A stretch of 38,918 nucleotides of DNA. It comes from CANLDA01 sp964021645. Its GTDB lineage: Bacteria > Pseudomonadota > Alphaproteobacteria > Rhodobacterales > Rhodobacteraceae. Under the pieces are notes generated by a model, which searched no databases, had not been told where the DNA came from, and saw nothing but the letters and a program-made list of their open reading frames with translations. Positions 1-8,953 of this stretch are shown here, piece by piece (the stretch's first letter is position 1; each line of letters starts with the position of its first letter). A program made the translations under genes and the position numbers. The DNA lies in NCBI GenBank assembly GCA_964021645.1, contig CAXIAD010000020.1, forward strand, positions 1 through 38,918. Reading direction: 5' to 3'.

Positions 1-60
1 TCGCGCATGATCCGCTCAAAGGCGGTGGAAACCGAACGGGGGTGGCACCAAAGCGCATGA
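1..60 (+). CDS. 3' end of an upstream gene (partial)
   Basis: Frame 1 is open from the window edge to a TGA at 58-60 and would encode the last 19 residues of a protein ending in ...RGWHQSA. The fragment is too short to place in a family. Its position, about 90 bases before a catabolic operon on the same strand, would suit a regulator or another operon member, but that is a guess. It could also be a chance open frame. Confidence 0.35.
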   Translation, partial: SRMIRSKAVETERGWHQSA

Positions 61-95
61 ATATTCATACAGTCGAGGCTATTTGCAAATCCTGG

Positions 96-123
96 CTGCG
101 TCAAAACCAAATCTGCGTCAAAA
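96..123 (+). promoter_or_regulatory. Direct repeat upstream of the demethylation operon
   Basis: The 11-mer CTGCGTCAAAA occurs twice, at 96-106 and 113-123, 17 bases apart start to start, in the short gap before the first operon gene (start at 149). Same-orientation repeats about 1.5 to 2 helical turns apart are typical of AraC-type activator sites, and AraC-type (GlxA-like) regulators often control glycine betaine and methylglycine catabolism. That the repeat is an operator is inference. It lies close to the start codon, so it could also repress. Confidence 0.4.
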
Positions 124-148
124 ATCAATTTTCACAGGTCATAGTAAC

Positions 149-2536
149 ATGAGCAAAATCTTGATCATCGGTGGCGGCGCTATCGGGCTTAGCACAGCCT
201 ATCATCTGGCCAAACGCGGCGCACGCGATGTTGTGCTGCTGGAGCGTAACCAGTTGACCTCGGGCACCTCGTGGCATGCTGCGGGCATTGTCGGGCCGCT
301 GCGTGCAACACCGAATATGACGGTATTGGCCTCCTATGCGTTGGACCTATTCCCCCAGCTGGAACAAGAAACCGGAATGAGCACAGGCTATCGGCGCACG
401 GGGGGCTATTGGCTGGCACGCAAGCCAGAGCGGCTTGATGAATTACACCGCATCGCCGCTCTTGGGCGCACGCAGGGTCTGACGCCACGCCTGCTTGCCC
501 CCGATCAGCTTGACCTCCCACAGCTTGATCTGCGCGATCATGTCGGGGCCTTGCATGTGCCCGAGGATGGCAATGTGAATCCCGTCGATCTGTGCATGGC
601 CTATGCCCGCGCCGCCAAAACCCTTGGCGTGGATATTCGGGAAAACGTGCAGGTCGCCAGATTAAAGGTCGCCGACGGCAAGGCCTGCGGTGTGGTGCTT
701 GAGGATGGCTCTGAAATTGAGGCATCAACCGTTATCCTGTGTACCGGCGCTTGGTCGCGCGAACTGGCCGCGACCGCAGGCGTCACCTTGCCCCTACAGG
801 CGGTGGAGCACATGTATATTGTGACTGAACCGATTGCAGATCTGCCTGACCCTTTCCCGGTGATCCGCGATCTTGATCGGGGCATCTATATCAAGGGTGA
901 CGCAGGGAAACTGGTCATTGGTGGCTTTGAACCGGATGCAAAATGCTGGGATGCCTATGGCCCAGAGGGCAGCCGCCCGTTTCTTGAGTTGCCAGAAGAC
1001 TGGGACCAATTCGCCCCGTTTATGCATGCAGCGCTAGACTTGATGCCATCGCTTGCCGAGACAGGCATTCAGCACTTTATGAATGGACCAGAAAGTTTCA
1101 CCGCCGACACCCGCCCCTTGGTTGGTGAAACACCCACGGTTGATGGATTATTCGTCGCCGCAGGCATGAATTCGGTTGGCATTATGTCATCGGCTGGCAT
1201 TGGTCGCGCGCTGGCCGATTGGGTTGTGGATGGACAGCCCCCGATGGATATGTGGGAGGTCGATATCGCCCGCATTGATCCCGCCACCGCAACGCCTGCC
1301 CATATGGAAACCCGTATGCAAGAGGCTGTCTCTGATCTATTCGCGCTGCACTGGCCCTATAAACAGCCAAAAGCAGGGCGCGATTTGCGCCAATCTGCCT
1401 TGCATGATCGCTGGGCTAATTGCGGCGCGCAATTTGGCCTGACTGCCGGGTGGGAACGCGGTCTTTGGTATGCGCGCACCGCTTGCGAGCGTGATTTACC
1501 CTATAGTATTGGACAGCAACCGTGGCAGCCCATCGCCACCCGCGAAGCCGCCCATATGGCCACCGGCACCACCCTATTGGATCTGTCACCCTTTACCAAA
1601 ATCCAGATCACGGGGGAGGGCGCGCTTGCCGGGTTGAACTATCTGGCCACAGCACAGCTGGATGTCGCAGTGGGCCGTGCGGTTTATACGCAGATGTTAA
1701 ATCCCCAAGGCGGGATCGAGATGGATGTGACCATCACACGCACAACCGCCACCCAATTTGATGTGACCTCAGGTGCGGCAACGCGCACCCGCGATCTCGC
1801 TTGGCTACGGCGCAATTTATCCCGCTCTGTCACCATCACGGATCAAACGGAAAACCAATGTACAATTGGCGTTATGGGCGCTGCCAGCCGCGACCTCCTG
1901 AAATCTCTCGCCACTAACTGGACAGAAATCAGCTTTGGCCATGCCGCTGACGTGACTTTGGCAGATACCCCCTGCCGGATGACACGGGTTAGCTTTGTCG
2001 GCACTTTGGGTTGGGAAATCTCGATGCTCGCGGATCAGGCAGGCCCTGTTTTTGACGCCTTACTAGGTGCGGGCGCACAGCCCATGGGCCACCATGCGCT
2101 TGACGGATGCCGCATTGAAAAGGGTTTCAAACATTGGGGCCATGAGCTGGGACCAATGGTGACCCCAATAGAAGCAGGCCTGGGGTTTACCATTGACTGG
2201 ACCAAGGATTTCCAAGGCAAAGCAACCCTGCTGCACCAACGCGAGGCGGGCCCTGCACAAAAACTGGTGCTGTTTGAAATTCAGGGGCAGGCGCTCATGC
2301 TGCATGATGAACCCGTATTCGAAGGGGACACCCATGTCGGGCTAACAACTTCGGGTGCAAGGGGCGCGCGCACGGGGCTTAACCTTGCCTTCGCCATGAT
2401 CACAATTGCACCGGGGGAGACCGCGACGCAAACATCGGCACGCCAATTCGAAATAGAAGTCGCCGCAATTCGATACCCCGCACGCGTGTTGCGTCGCCCC
2501 CCATATGATCCCACAGGTAAGGAGATGCGCGCATGA
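149..2536 (+). CDS. Sarcosine dehydrogenase-like FAD/GcvT fusion protein
   Basis: A 795-residue flavoenzyme of the dimethylglycine/sarcosine dehydrogenase family, expected to oxidise an N-methyl group and pass the one-carbon unit to tetrahydrofolate. The N-terminal dinucleotide fold has GGGAIG at residues 8-13. The SGTSWHAAG motif carries His43, the position of covalent FAD attachment in this family. A central FAO domain precedes the C-terminal GcvT aminomethyltransferase domain (about residues 420-790), which keeps RIEKGF..WG and TPIEAGLGF. Features such as NGPESFTAD and AGRDLRQSALHD resemble sarcosine dehydrogenase more than dimethylglycine dehydrogenase. An in-frame ATG at 83 exists, but 149 starts directly at the flavin fold with an AGG-like site before it. 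The stop overlaps the next start by four bases (ATGA), so translation is probably coupled. Substrate assignment is inference; 4-methylaminobutanoate oxidase-type activity is an alternative. Confidence 0.88.
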   Translation: MSKILIIGGGAIGLSTAYHLAKRGARDVVLLERNQLTSGTSWHAAGIVGPLRATPNMTVLASYALDLFPQLEQETGMSTGYRRTGGYWLARKPERLDELHRIAALGRTQGLTPRLLAPDQLDLPQLDLRDHVGALHVPEDGNVNPVDLCMAYARAAKTLGVDIRENVQVARLKVADGKACGVVLEDGSEIEASTVILCTGAWSRELAATAGVTLPLQAVEHMYIVTEPIADLPDPFPVIRDLDRGIYIKGDAGKLVIGGFEPDAKCWDAYGPEGSRPFLELPEDWDQFAPFMHAALDLMPSLAETGIQHFMNGPESFTADTRPLVGETPTVDGLFVAAGMNSVGIMSSAGIGRALADWVVDGQPPMDMWEVDIARIDPATATPAHMETRMQEAVSDLFALHWPYKQPKAGRDLRQSALHDRWANCGAQFGLTAGWERGLWYARTACERDLPYSIGQQPWQPIATREAAHMATGTTLLDLSPFTKIQITGEGALAGLNYLATAQLDVAVGRAVYTQMLNPQGGIEMDVTITRTTATQFDVTSGAATRTRDLAWLRRNLSRSVTITDQTENQCTIGVMGAASRDLLKSLATNWTEISFGHAADVTLADTPCRMTRVSFVGTLGWEISMLADQAGPVFDALLGAGAQPMGHHALDGCRIEKGFKHWGHELGPMVTPIEAGLGFTIDWTKDFQGKATLLHQREAGPAQKLVLFEIQGQALMLHDEPVFEGDTHVGLTTSGARGARTGLNLAFAMITIAPGETATQTSARQFEIEVAAIRYPARVLRRPPYDPTGKEMRA

Positions 2537-4932
2537 GTGACGCACAGGTTGTCATCATCGGAGGCGGCGTGATGGGCGTGTCGCTGCTGTATCATCTCAC
2601 TAAAATGGGCTGGCGCGATGTTATATTGGTTGAGAAAAACGACCTGACCCACGGCTCAACGTGGCACGCGGCTGGGCTTTGCACGCATTTCGCCCATAAC
2701 CCGACGATCCAAGAGTTGCGCGCAACATCCGTGCGGCTGTACCGCGATATCCTCCCGCAGGAAACCGGGCAAAGCTGTGGTTTTCATGCCTGTGGTGCGA
2801 TGCGGATCACGCGCAATCCCGACCGGATGGATGAATTCGCCCATGTCGCCGGATTGTCAGATTTCACCGGCTACCCGCTTGAGGTTTTGACACCGGAACG
2901 GATAGCAGAATTGCATCCCTTTGCCCGACTTGATGGGCTGCTTGGGGGGATCTATGAACCCGATGACGGCCATGTTGACCCGACGCTTGCCACCAATGCG
3001 ATGGCGCAAATCGCCGTGGCGGGCGGGGCGACCATTCAACGCTACAATCCCGTGCTGTCGATTGCGCGCCAAACCGATGGTTGGTGCGTTGAAACCGCCA
3101 AAGGTCCAATCAACACCCGCCATATCGTGAATGCCGCCGGAACATGGGGCTGGGAAATCGGCCATATGATGGGGCTCAACATTCCATCAGTGCCGGTGCT
3201 GCATCAATATCTTGTCACCGATACAGTGCCCGAGGTGGCCGCGCGCATCGCACAGGGCCTGCCAGAGCTACCGATGATCCGCGATCCCGAAGAAAGCTGG
3301 TACGTGCGCCAAGAACGCGACGGGCTGATCCTTGGCCCCTATGAAAAAGAGGCGCAGGTCTGGTCCGTGGATGGCTGCCCGCCAGAGTTCGGTGCCGATC
3401 TCATGCCCCCAGATCTTGACCGGGTTGAACATATCATCCAAGCCGCCTTAGAGCGTATCCCGGCCTTGGAAAATGGCGGCGTGAAATCGGTGATCAACGG
3501 ACCCATTACCTTTACGCCAGACGCAAACCCGCTCATCGGCCCTGCGCATGGGTTGGCAGATGCATGGCTGCTCACCGGCTCGTCTATGGGCGTGATGGAG
3601 GGCGGGGGTGCAGGCTGGTTTCTTGCCCATTGGATGACCCACGGGGCGCCGCCAATGGATGCACTTGCCGTAGATAGCCGCAGGTTTGGCTCATGGGCTG
3701 ATCGCGATTACCGTGTGGCCAAGGCGGTTGAGTGTTTTGGCCTGCAATTTGGGGTCCATTACCCCAATGAGGAACGCCCAGCAGGTCGCGGATTACGTCT
3801 ATCACCGCTACACGATCTAATGATCGAACGCGGGGCGGTTATGGGCGCTGCTTACGGCTGGGAACGTCCCAATTGGTTCGGTCAAGACCCCTCGCAAAAG
3901 GCAGATGAAACCTTCCGCCGCGCCAATTGGTTTAGCGCTGTCGCCCAAGAGGTGGAGGCCGCCAGCACCCGTGTCGCCCTTGCCGATCTGTCCGTGTTCT
4001 CCAAATATGAGGTGAGCGGCCCGGATACGGCGCAATTCATGCACACGCTCGGTGCCAACACAGCCCCCGCAGTGGGGCGCATCGGCCTGATCCACGCGCT
4101 TACCCCGGCGGGCGGAGTTGCCTCAGAATTCACCGTGGCAACGCTTGGGTCAACGCACAGCTATCTGACCTCAGCCGCTGCCGCCGAACAGATGGATCTG
4201 GATATCTTGCTGGCCCACGCATCCCGATTTGATGTCACTGTGCAAAACCGCACCCAAGATTTGGCCGTGATTGCCATCATGGGGCCGCGGTCACGCGATG
4301 TCCTGGCGACAATTACCCCCGCTGATCTCACCACATTTCCATGGCTGACCCACCAAACCATTGACGTTGCAGGTGTGCAAACGCGCGCCCTGCGGGTGTC
4401 CTATCTGGGCGAACTTGGATGGGAGCTGCACGTCCCCGCCGACAAGGCCGTCACGGTCTTTACTGCACTGGAAACCGCAGGTGCGCCCTATGGTATTGGC
4501 CTGTATGGCAGCTATGCCGCCAATTCGATGCGGTTGGAAAAGGGCTATCGCGGCTGGGGCGCTGATTTGACCACAGAACGCACACCACTTGAGGCCGGAT
4601 TGGGATTCCTCGTGAAATCCGAGGGGCGCGACTTCACTGGCCGCACGGCAATGCTGGATCGCAAAGACCCATGGGACATGGTCCTGCTAGAGGTGGAAAC
4701 CACAGAGATTGATCCGTTTTATGCCCATACTGTGCTGCACAATGGCCGCTCAATTGGGATTGTCACCTCTGGCACCTATGGGCACCGCACGGGCAAAACC
4801 CTCGCATTGGCCTATCTGCGTGATTCATCCCAACGCACAGATTTGCAGGTCCGCATTCTGGGTAAAAACCGCGACGCCAAAGTTCTACCGCAGGCCCCCT
4901 ATGATCCCCAAAACGCCATCCTAAAAGCATAA
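2533..4932 (+). CDS. Dimethylglycine dehydrogenase-like FAD/GcvT fusion protein
   Basis: A 799-residue paralogue of the preceding gene with the same architecture: FAD-binding oxidoreductase half, FAO linker domain, then GcvT and GcvT C-terminal barrel. GGGVMG sits at residues 10-15 and GSTWHAAG carries the covalent-FAD His45. Motifs VLHQYLVTDT, YVRQERDGLILGPYE and VINGPITFTPD match mammalian dimethylglycine dehydrogenase closely, whereas its neighbour resembles sarcosine dehydrogenase. The folate-domain signatures RLEKGYRGWG and TPLEAGLGF are intact. The start overlaps the upstream stop (ATGA) and has a good TAAGGAG site at 2518-2524. The pair would catalyse dimethylglycine to sarcosine to glycine and feed 5,10-methylene-tetrahydrofolate. 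The family is secure; the exact N-methyl substrate is inferred. Confidence 0.9.
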   Translation: MSDAQVVIIGGGVMGVSLLYHLTKMGWRDVILVEKNDLTHGSTWHAAGLCTHFAHNPTIQELRATSVRLYRDILPQETGQSCGFHACGAMRITRNPDRMDEFAHVAGLSDFTGYPLEVLTPERIAELHPFARLDGLLGGIYEPDDGHVDPTLATNAMAQIAVAGGATIQRYNPVLSIARQTDGWCVETAKGPINTRHIVNAAGTWGWEIGHMMGLNIPSVPVLHQYLVTDTVPEVAARIAQGLPELPMIRDPEESWYVRQERDGLILGPYEKEAQVWSVDGCPPEFGADLMPPDLDRVEHIIQAALERIPALENGGVKSVINGPITFTPDANPLIGPAHGLADAWLLTGSSMGVMEGGGAGWFLAHWMTHGAPPMDALAVDSRRFGSWADRDYRVAKAVECFGLQFGVHYPNEERPAGRGLRLSPLHDLMIERGAVMGAAYGWERPNWFGQDPSQKADETFRRANWFSAVAQEVEAASTRVALADLSVFSKYEVSGPDTAQFMHTLGANTAPAVGRIGLIHALTPAGGVASEFTVATLGSTHSYLTSAAAAEQMDLDILLAHASRFDVTVQNRTQDLAVIAIMGPRSRDVLATITPADLTTFPWLTHQTIDVAGVQTRALRVSYLGELGWELHVPADKAVTVFTALETAGAPYGIGLYGSYAANSMRLEKGYRGWGADLTTERTPLEAGLGFLVKSEGRDFTGRTAMLDRKDPWDMVLLEVETTEIDPFYAHTVLHNGRSIGIVTSGTYGHRTGKTLALAYLRDSSQRTDLQVRILGKNRDAKVLPQAPYDPQNAILKA

Positions 4933-4941
4933 GAGGACAGC

Positions 4942-6252
4942 ATGACAGATACCCCCCTTCACTCCGATTGGTCGCTTGAGGGCACCGCCACCCGCCGGGC
5001 GCAATATTACGCCGCCAGCCAAACCAAATTCGTTCCCTTCGCCGAGCCTATGGTCTTTAAGAAAGGCCAAGGTCAGTATTTGTGGGATAATGAGGGCCGC
5101 AAATACACCGACCTCTTGGGCATGAATGTCTGCATCTCCGTGGGCCACTCTCATCCCCGCGTTGTTGCCGCCGCCATGGCCCAAGCCCAAGAGCTGACCC
5201 ACTGCACCACCATGTTCTACCACCCGGAGCCCGCGCATTTGGCCGAGGAACTGGCAGCAACCATGCCCAAAGCCCACGACTGGGTGGTGCATTTCACCAA
5301 TTCCGGCTCCGAGGCGGTCGACCTCGCCATGACCATGGCCCGCACCTATACGGGCAACCTCGATCTCTTGGCACTGCGCACGGCCTATCACGGGCCAACG
5401 GCTGCTGCCCAATCCATCACCGGCATATCATCATGGCGCCACCCCGGCATGCCCGGCAATGTCGCCTTTGTCGCTGAGCCAAACCAATATCGGGGCATAT
5501 TCGGCCCCGCCACTCTGCCCTATCTGGATGAGATTGACCGCACAATTGCCACCGCGACATCAGGGCAGATCGCCGGAATGTTTATCGAAAGCATCCAAGG
5601 CTACGGCGGGATTATCGAAATGCCGCCCGGTTATCTGACGGGAGCCGCAGAGCGCGTGCGCGCAGCGGGCGGGCTATATATCGCGGATGAGGTGCAATCA
5701 GGCTTTGGCCGAACAGGCGATAATTTCTGGGGGTTTGAGGCAGACAATGTGGTGCCCGATATCGTTGTGATGGCCAAGGGCATGGGCAATGGCTTTCCAA
5801 TAGGTGCGGTGGTCGCTCGCAAAGAGATCGCTGCCCCAATGGCGGATAAATTCATGTTCCACACTTACGGGGCCAACCCGACTAATTGCGCCGCAGCCCG
5901 CGCTGTGCTTGCGGTGATAAAAGACGAAAAATTGCAGGAAAACGCCAAGATTGTTGGCGCGGCATTTCTGGACAAATTGCGCGATCTACAACGCAAACAC
6001 CCCGCCATCGGGGATGTGCGGGGCCGAGGCCTGATGCTTGCCATTGAGATGGTCAAAGATCATGTAACCAAAGAACCGGACCCCGTCACCACGGCTGCTG
6101 TGTTCGAAAGCTGCCGTGATCAAGGGCTGATCCTTTCAAAATCGGGTCCAACCCAGTCAGTGCTGCGTATGGTGCCGCCCCTGTGCCTGTCCCTTGATGA
6201 TGTCGAACGGGTCATCAACGGTTTGGATAAGGCCTTTGCGAATGCGAGCTAA
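4942..6252 (+). CDS. Class III aminotransferase, AGXT2-like
   Basis: A 436-residue pyridoxal-phosphate fold-type I aminotransferase. Visible landmarks are NSGSEAVDLAM (phosphate pocket), YHGPT, IADEVQSGFGRTG with the pyridine-binding Asp, and the PLP lysine Lys279 in VVMAKGMGNGFP. The sequence follows mammalian alanine-glyoxylate aminotransferase 2 along its length (for example GDVRGRGLMLAIEMV near the C-terminus). That enzyme transfers amino groups from alanine, beta-aminoisobutyrate or methylated arginines to glyoxylate. The gene starts nine bases after the dimethylglycine dehydrogenase-like gene with an AGAGGA site, so it is the last gene of the same operon. A role linking glycine/glyoxylate nitrogen to methylglycine breakdown is inference. 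Other omega-amino acid substrates cannot be excluded. Confidence 0.88.
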   Translation: MTDTPLHSDWSLEGTATRRAQYYAASQTKFVPFAEPMVFKKGQGQYLWDNEGRKYTDLLGMNVCISVGHSHPRVVAAAMAQAQELTHCTTMFYHPEPAHLAEELAATMPKAHDWVVHFTNSGSEAVDLAMTMARTYTGNLDLLALRTAYHGPTAAAQSITGISSWRHPGMPGNVAFVAEPNQYRGIFGPATLPYLDEIDRTIATATSGQIAGMFIESIQGYGGIIEMPPGYLTGAAERVRAAGGLYIADEVQSGFGRTGDNFWGFEADNVVPDIVVMAKGMGNGFPIGAVVARKEIAAPMADKFMFHTYGANPTNCAAARAVLAVIKDEKLQENAKIVGAAFLDKLRDLQRKHPAIGDVRGRGLMLAIEMVKDHVTKEPDPVTTAAVFESCRDQGLILSKSGPTQSVLRMVPPLCLSLDDVERVINGLDKAFANAS

Positions 6253-6403
6253 TTTCGCATTGCAACCTGCCGTGCACGCAACAGGCCCTCTCCGCTGCCC
6301 AGCCGGAACCACCCGCATTGCATCCATGGGGACAATCCCAATTGGCATTCCCTCCCGCCCGTGATCTGATGCGCCAAACAGCGCAGCCCCCTAGGAGAGC
6401 GAC

Positions 6404-7804
6404 ATGGCGACCACGCAGGCGAAATTTCTTAGTGGTAATCTCTTTCGCCACGTCAGCGTGATGTCCCTCACGGCTTCGGTGGGGCTGATGGCGGTGTTTG
6501 TCGTTGATTTGGTGGATATGATCTTCATCTCCATGCTCGGCAAAGAGGAGCTGGCGGCGGCGGTTGGCTATGCTGGCGCGATCCTGTTTTTCACTACCTC
6601 CTTTAGCATTGGCATGGCGATTGCGGCGGGCGCGCTTGTGTCACGGGCGCTGGGCGAGGGGGATACGCAAAAAGCACGGCGGCAGGCGGCGACATCACTG
6701 CTATATGGTTTTGTCTTTTCCTGCATATTCTCCGCCGCTGTCTGGTTGAACCTTGAAACATTGGCCGGATTGATGGGGGCAAAAGGTGCCACGCTTGATT
6801 TGGCGGTGCATTATTTGCAGATCATCATTCCCAGCCTGCCCATTTTGCTGCTTGGCATGGTCGGCGGGGCAATTTTGCGCGCCCATGGCGATGCGCGCCG
6901 CGCGATGATGGCGACCGTACTTGGGGGCGTGGTCAATGCGGTGCTTGATCCGATCCTGATCTTTACCTTTGAATTGGAACTAACCGGGGCTGCGCTTGCC
7001 AGTGTCGCGGCGCGTATCACCATTGGTTTTGTCTCGCTGTATCCGATTTTCAAATATCACGGCGGGCTGGATCGCCCCACATTTTCGCATCTTCGCATTG
7101 ATTTGCCCCCCATGTTGGCCATCGCTGGTCCGGCAATTTTGACCCAGCTTGCGACCCCCATCGGCCAAGCCTATGTCACCCGATCCATGGCCGCATATGG
7201 TGAGGATGCGGTCGCGGGCATGGCCATCGTTGGCCGTTTGACGCCCGTCGCATTCGGGGTGATTTTTGCGCTGTCAGGCGCAGTCGGCCCAATCATCGGG
7301 CAAAATTTTGGGGCGGGGAAACATGATCGCGTGCGAACGGCGTTTCGCGATGGCATGGTGTTTACCGCTCTTTGGGTCGGCTTTGTCTCGCTGCTGTTGT
7401 TTTTCCTGCGCGACCCTATTGCGGCGCTGTTTGGTGCCGAGGGTCTGGCCCTGACGTTGGTTTATCTGTTTTGCGGCCCATTGGCGTTGGTGTGTTATTT
7501 CAACGGGGCGATCTTTGTCTCCAATGCAGCGTTTAACAATCTGGGGCACCCGTTTTATTCAACCTCGATCAATTGGGGACGTCATACATTGGGCACCATT
7601 CCGTTGGTTTGGGCGGGGGCCGCGTTATTTGGCGCACCGGGTGTGTTGATCGGGCAGGCCACGGGGGGCGTCATTTTTGGCCTTGTGGCTGTTTTATTGG
7701 CGCATCGGGTGATGCGGGCAAAAACGGTGCAACCTGAAAAGCTTGAGTCTGAGCCTTTTGCGCGGCAAGGGCGTTTGATGGCATTATGGCAAGGTCGTCG
7801 ATGA
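6404..7804 (+). CDS. MATE family multidrug/Na+ antiporter
   Basis: A 466-residue inner-membrane protein with about 12 hydrophobic segments arranged as two similar halves, as in MATE exporters. Segments such as VDLVDMIFISMLGKEELAAAVGYAG near the N-terminus and AIAGPAILTQLATPIGQAYVTRSMAAYG at the start of the second half are typical of the family. These transporters export organic cations or other compounds in exchange for Na+ or H+; the substrate is not readable here. The start has a strong AGGAGAG site at 6393-6399. It lies 151 bases after the aminotransferase gene and is probably separately transcribed. The short basic C-terminal tail is unremarkable. Confidence 0.9.
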   Translation: MATTQAKFLSGNLFRHVSVMSLTASVGLMAVFVVDLVDMIFISMLGKEELAAAVGYAGAILFFTTSFSIGMAIAAGALVSRALGEGDTQKARRQAATSLLYGFVFSCIFSAAVWLNLETLAGLMGAKGATLDLAVHYLQIIIPSLPILLLGMVGGAILRAHGDARRAMMATVLGGVVNAVLDPILIFTFELELTGAALASVAARITIGFVSLYPIFKYHGGLDRPTFSHLRIDLPPMLAIAGPAILTQLATPIGQAYVTRSMAAYGEDAVAGMAIVGRLTPVAFGVIFALSGAVGPIIGQNFGAGKHDRVRTAFRDGMVFTALWVGFVSLLLFFLRDPIAALFGAEGLALTLVYLFCGPLALVCYFNGAIFVSNAAFNNLGHPFYSTSINWGRHTLGTIPLVWAGAALFGAPGVLIGQATGGVIFGLVAVLLAHRVMRAKTVQPEKLESEPFARQGRLMALWQGRR

Positions 7805-7817
7805 TTTGATGGGCTGT

Positions 7818-7888
7818 AGGGGGCTCTGCCCCTGCCGCACATTGTGAACAATGTGCGATCTCCCCGGGATATTTTTGCCCAAGAGAAG
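7818..7888 (+). repeat. Dispersed two-hairpin intergenic element, copy A
   Basis: This element begins with a GGGGC-TCT-GCCCC hairpin (about 7820-7832). A perfect 10-bp inverted repeat follows, CGCACATTGT (7836-7845) and ACAATGTGCG (7848-7857), and then CCCCGGGATATTTTT and a GAAG-containing tail. The same order occurs at 28864-28934. Both copies lie just after a stop codon, here that of the MATE gene. I recall similar sequences behind many Rhodobacteraceae genes. A terminator or mRNA 3'-end stabiliser role is inferred. Confidence 0.75.
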
Positions 7889-7987
7889 CAGGGGACCGGC
7901 GCGCAATATTGGGCGTTCACGGGAATGCGATGTGCGTTTGGCGAAAATCTTTGTAGACTTCTCCAGATAGCAAAACCGGAGGCCTCC

Positions 7988-8911
7988 ATGTTAAAATCCC
8001 CTAATATTTCGCGCAGACAAACCTTGATGGGTGCAGCGGCCCTTCCGCTTGCGAGTGCGGCCTCGCCACTTTTGGCGGCAGCCGAGATGATGGGCGTTGC
8101 CTCAACACGGTTCAACCGCGTGCGTCTGGGTGCATTTGAGGTGACCACATTGTTGGCGGCCACGCGCGCTGTGCCTGATCCGCAAAAGATTTTTGGCACC
8201 AACGTCAGCGCGGCTGATTTTGCCGCCGCCTCAGATGCGGCCAATATTCCGGTCGATACAACTCAGTTCTTTTTCACCCCGACCGTGGTCAATACTGGCG
8301 CAGAGCTGATCCTGTTTGACACGGGGCTTGATCCCGTTGGCATCACAGAGGCCCTAAATGCGGCTGGCTACAGCACGGATCAGATCGATGTGGTCGTGAT
8401 CACCCATATGCACGGCGACCACATCGGCGGGCTGCGCGGGGCGTCGGGGACGACCTTTGCCAATGCGCGCTATGTTATGGGGGCGGTTGAATTTGACGCA
8501 TGGGATATGTCGGGCAATCAAGGATTTGAAAACAATGTGCGCCCGCTGGCGGATCAGGCCAGCATGATTGGTGATGGCGACACCGTGGTCAGCGGTATCA
8601 CTGCCATTGCTGCCTTTGGTCATACGCCGGGCCACATGGCCTATCATCTGGAGAGCGAAGGCCGGCAGATGATACTGGGCGCAGATTTCGCCAATCACTA
8701 TGTCTGGTCATTGGAAAACCCCGCGTGGGAGGTTCTGTATGATCAAGACAAAGCCGCCGCCGCTGCAACGCGCGTACGCCTGTTGGATATGATGGCAGCG
8801 GATAAGATACCCTTTGTCGGCTATCACATGCCATGGCCCGGTCTTGGCTATGTTGTGCGTCGTTCGGGGGGCTATCACTATGTGCCCGCCAGCTATCAGT
8901 TGATGCTGTAA
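7988..8911 (+). CDS. Tat-exported metallo-beta-lactamase-fold hydrolase
   Basis: A 307-residue protein of the metallo-beta-lactamase superfamily. The N-terminus carries a twin-arginine signal (SRRQTLMG, then an Ala/Leu-rich stretch ending near AAAE), so export in a folded, metal-loaded state is expected. The zinc motif THMHGDHIGG is intact, followed by a downstream His in FGHTPGHM and the metal-bridging Asp in LGADFANH. The family includes lactonases, glyoxalase II-like enzymes and alkylsulfatase relatives; the substrate cannot be told from sequence. An upstream in-frame ATG at 7844 would place the start inside the repeat element. I chose 7988 because GGAGG at 7978-7982 precedes it and the Tat motif then sits near the N-terminus. 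Confidence 0.85.
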   Translation: MLKSPNISRRQTLMGAAALPLASAASPLLAAAEMMGVASTRFNRVRLGAFEVTTLLAATRAVPDPQKIFGTNVSAADFAAASDAANIPVDTTQFFFTPTVVNTGAELILFDTGLDPVGITEALNAAGYSTDQIDVVVITHMHGDHIGGLRGASGTTFANARYVMGAVEFDAWDMSGNQGFENNVRPLADQASMIGDGDTVVSGITAIAAFGHTPGHMAYHLESEGRQMILGADFANHYVWSLENPAWEVLYDQDKAAAAATRVRLLDMMAADKIPFVGYHMPWPGLGYVVRRSGGYHYVPASYQLML

Positions 8912-8920
8912 GCGGAAATC

Positions 8921-8946
8921 TCGGGGCGCTGATATGTGCCCCGATT
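8921..8946. terminator. Bidirectional terminator-like hairpin
   Basis: TCGGGGC (8921-8927) pairs with GCCCCGA (8938-8944) in the 42-base gap between the convergent metallo-hydrolase and nadE genes. The flanks are AAATC and TT, so it may end transcription from both sides. There is no long T-run. Confidence 0.5.
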
Positions 8947-8953
8947 GCCCCCT

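Noticed and set aside
7582..8244. 220-codon minus-strand frame over the MATE gene end and the metallo-hydrolase start
   Set aside because: It would cross the dispersed repeat and two well-supported genes; no family resemblance.
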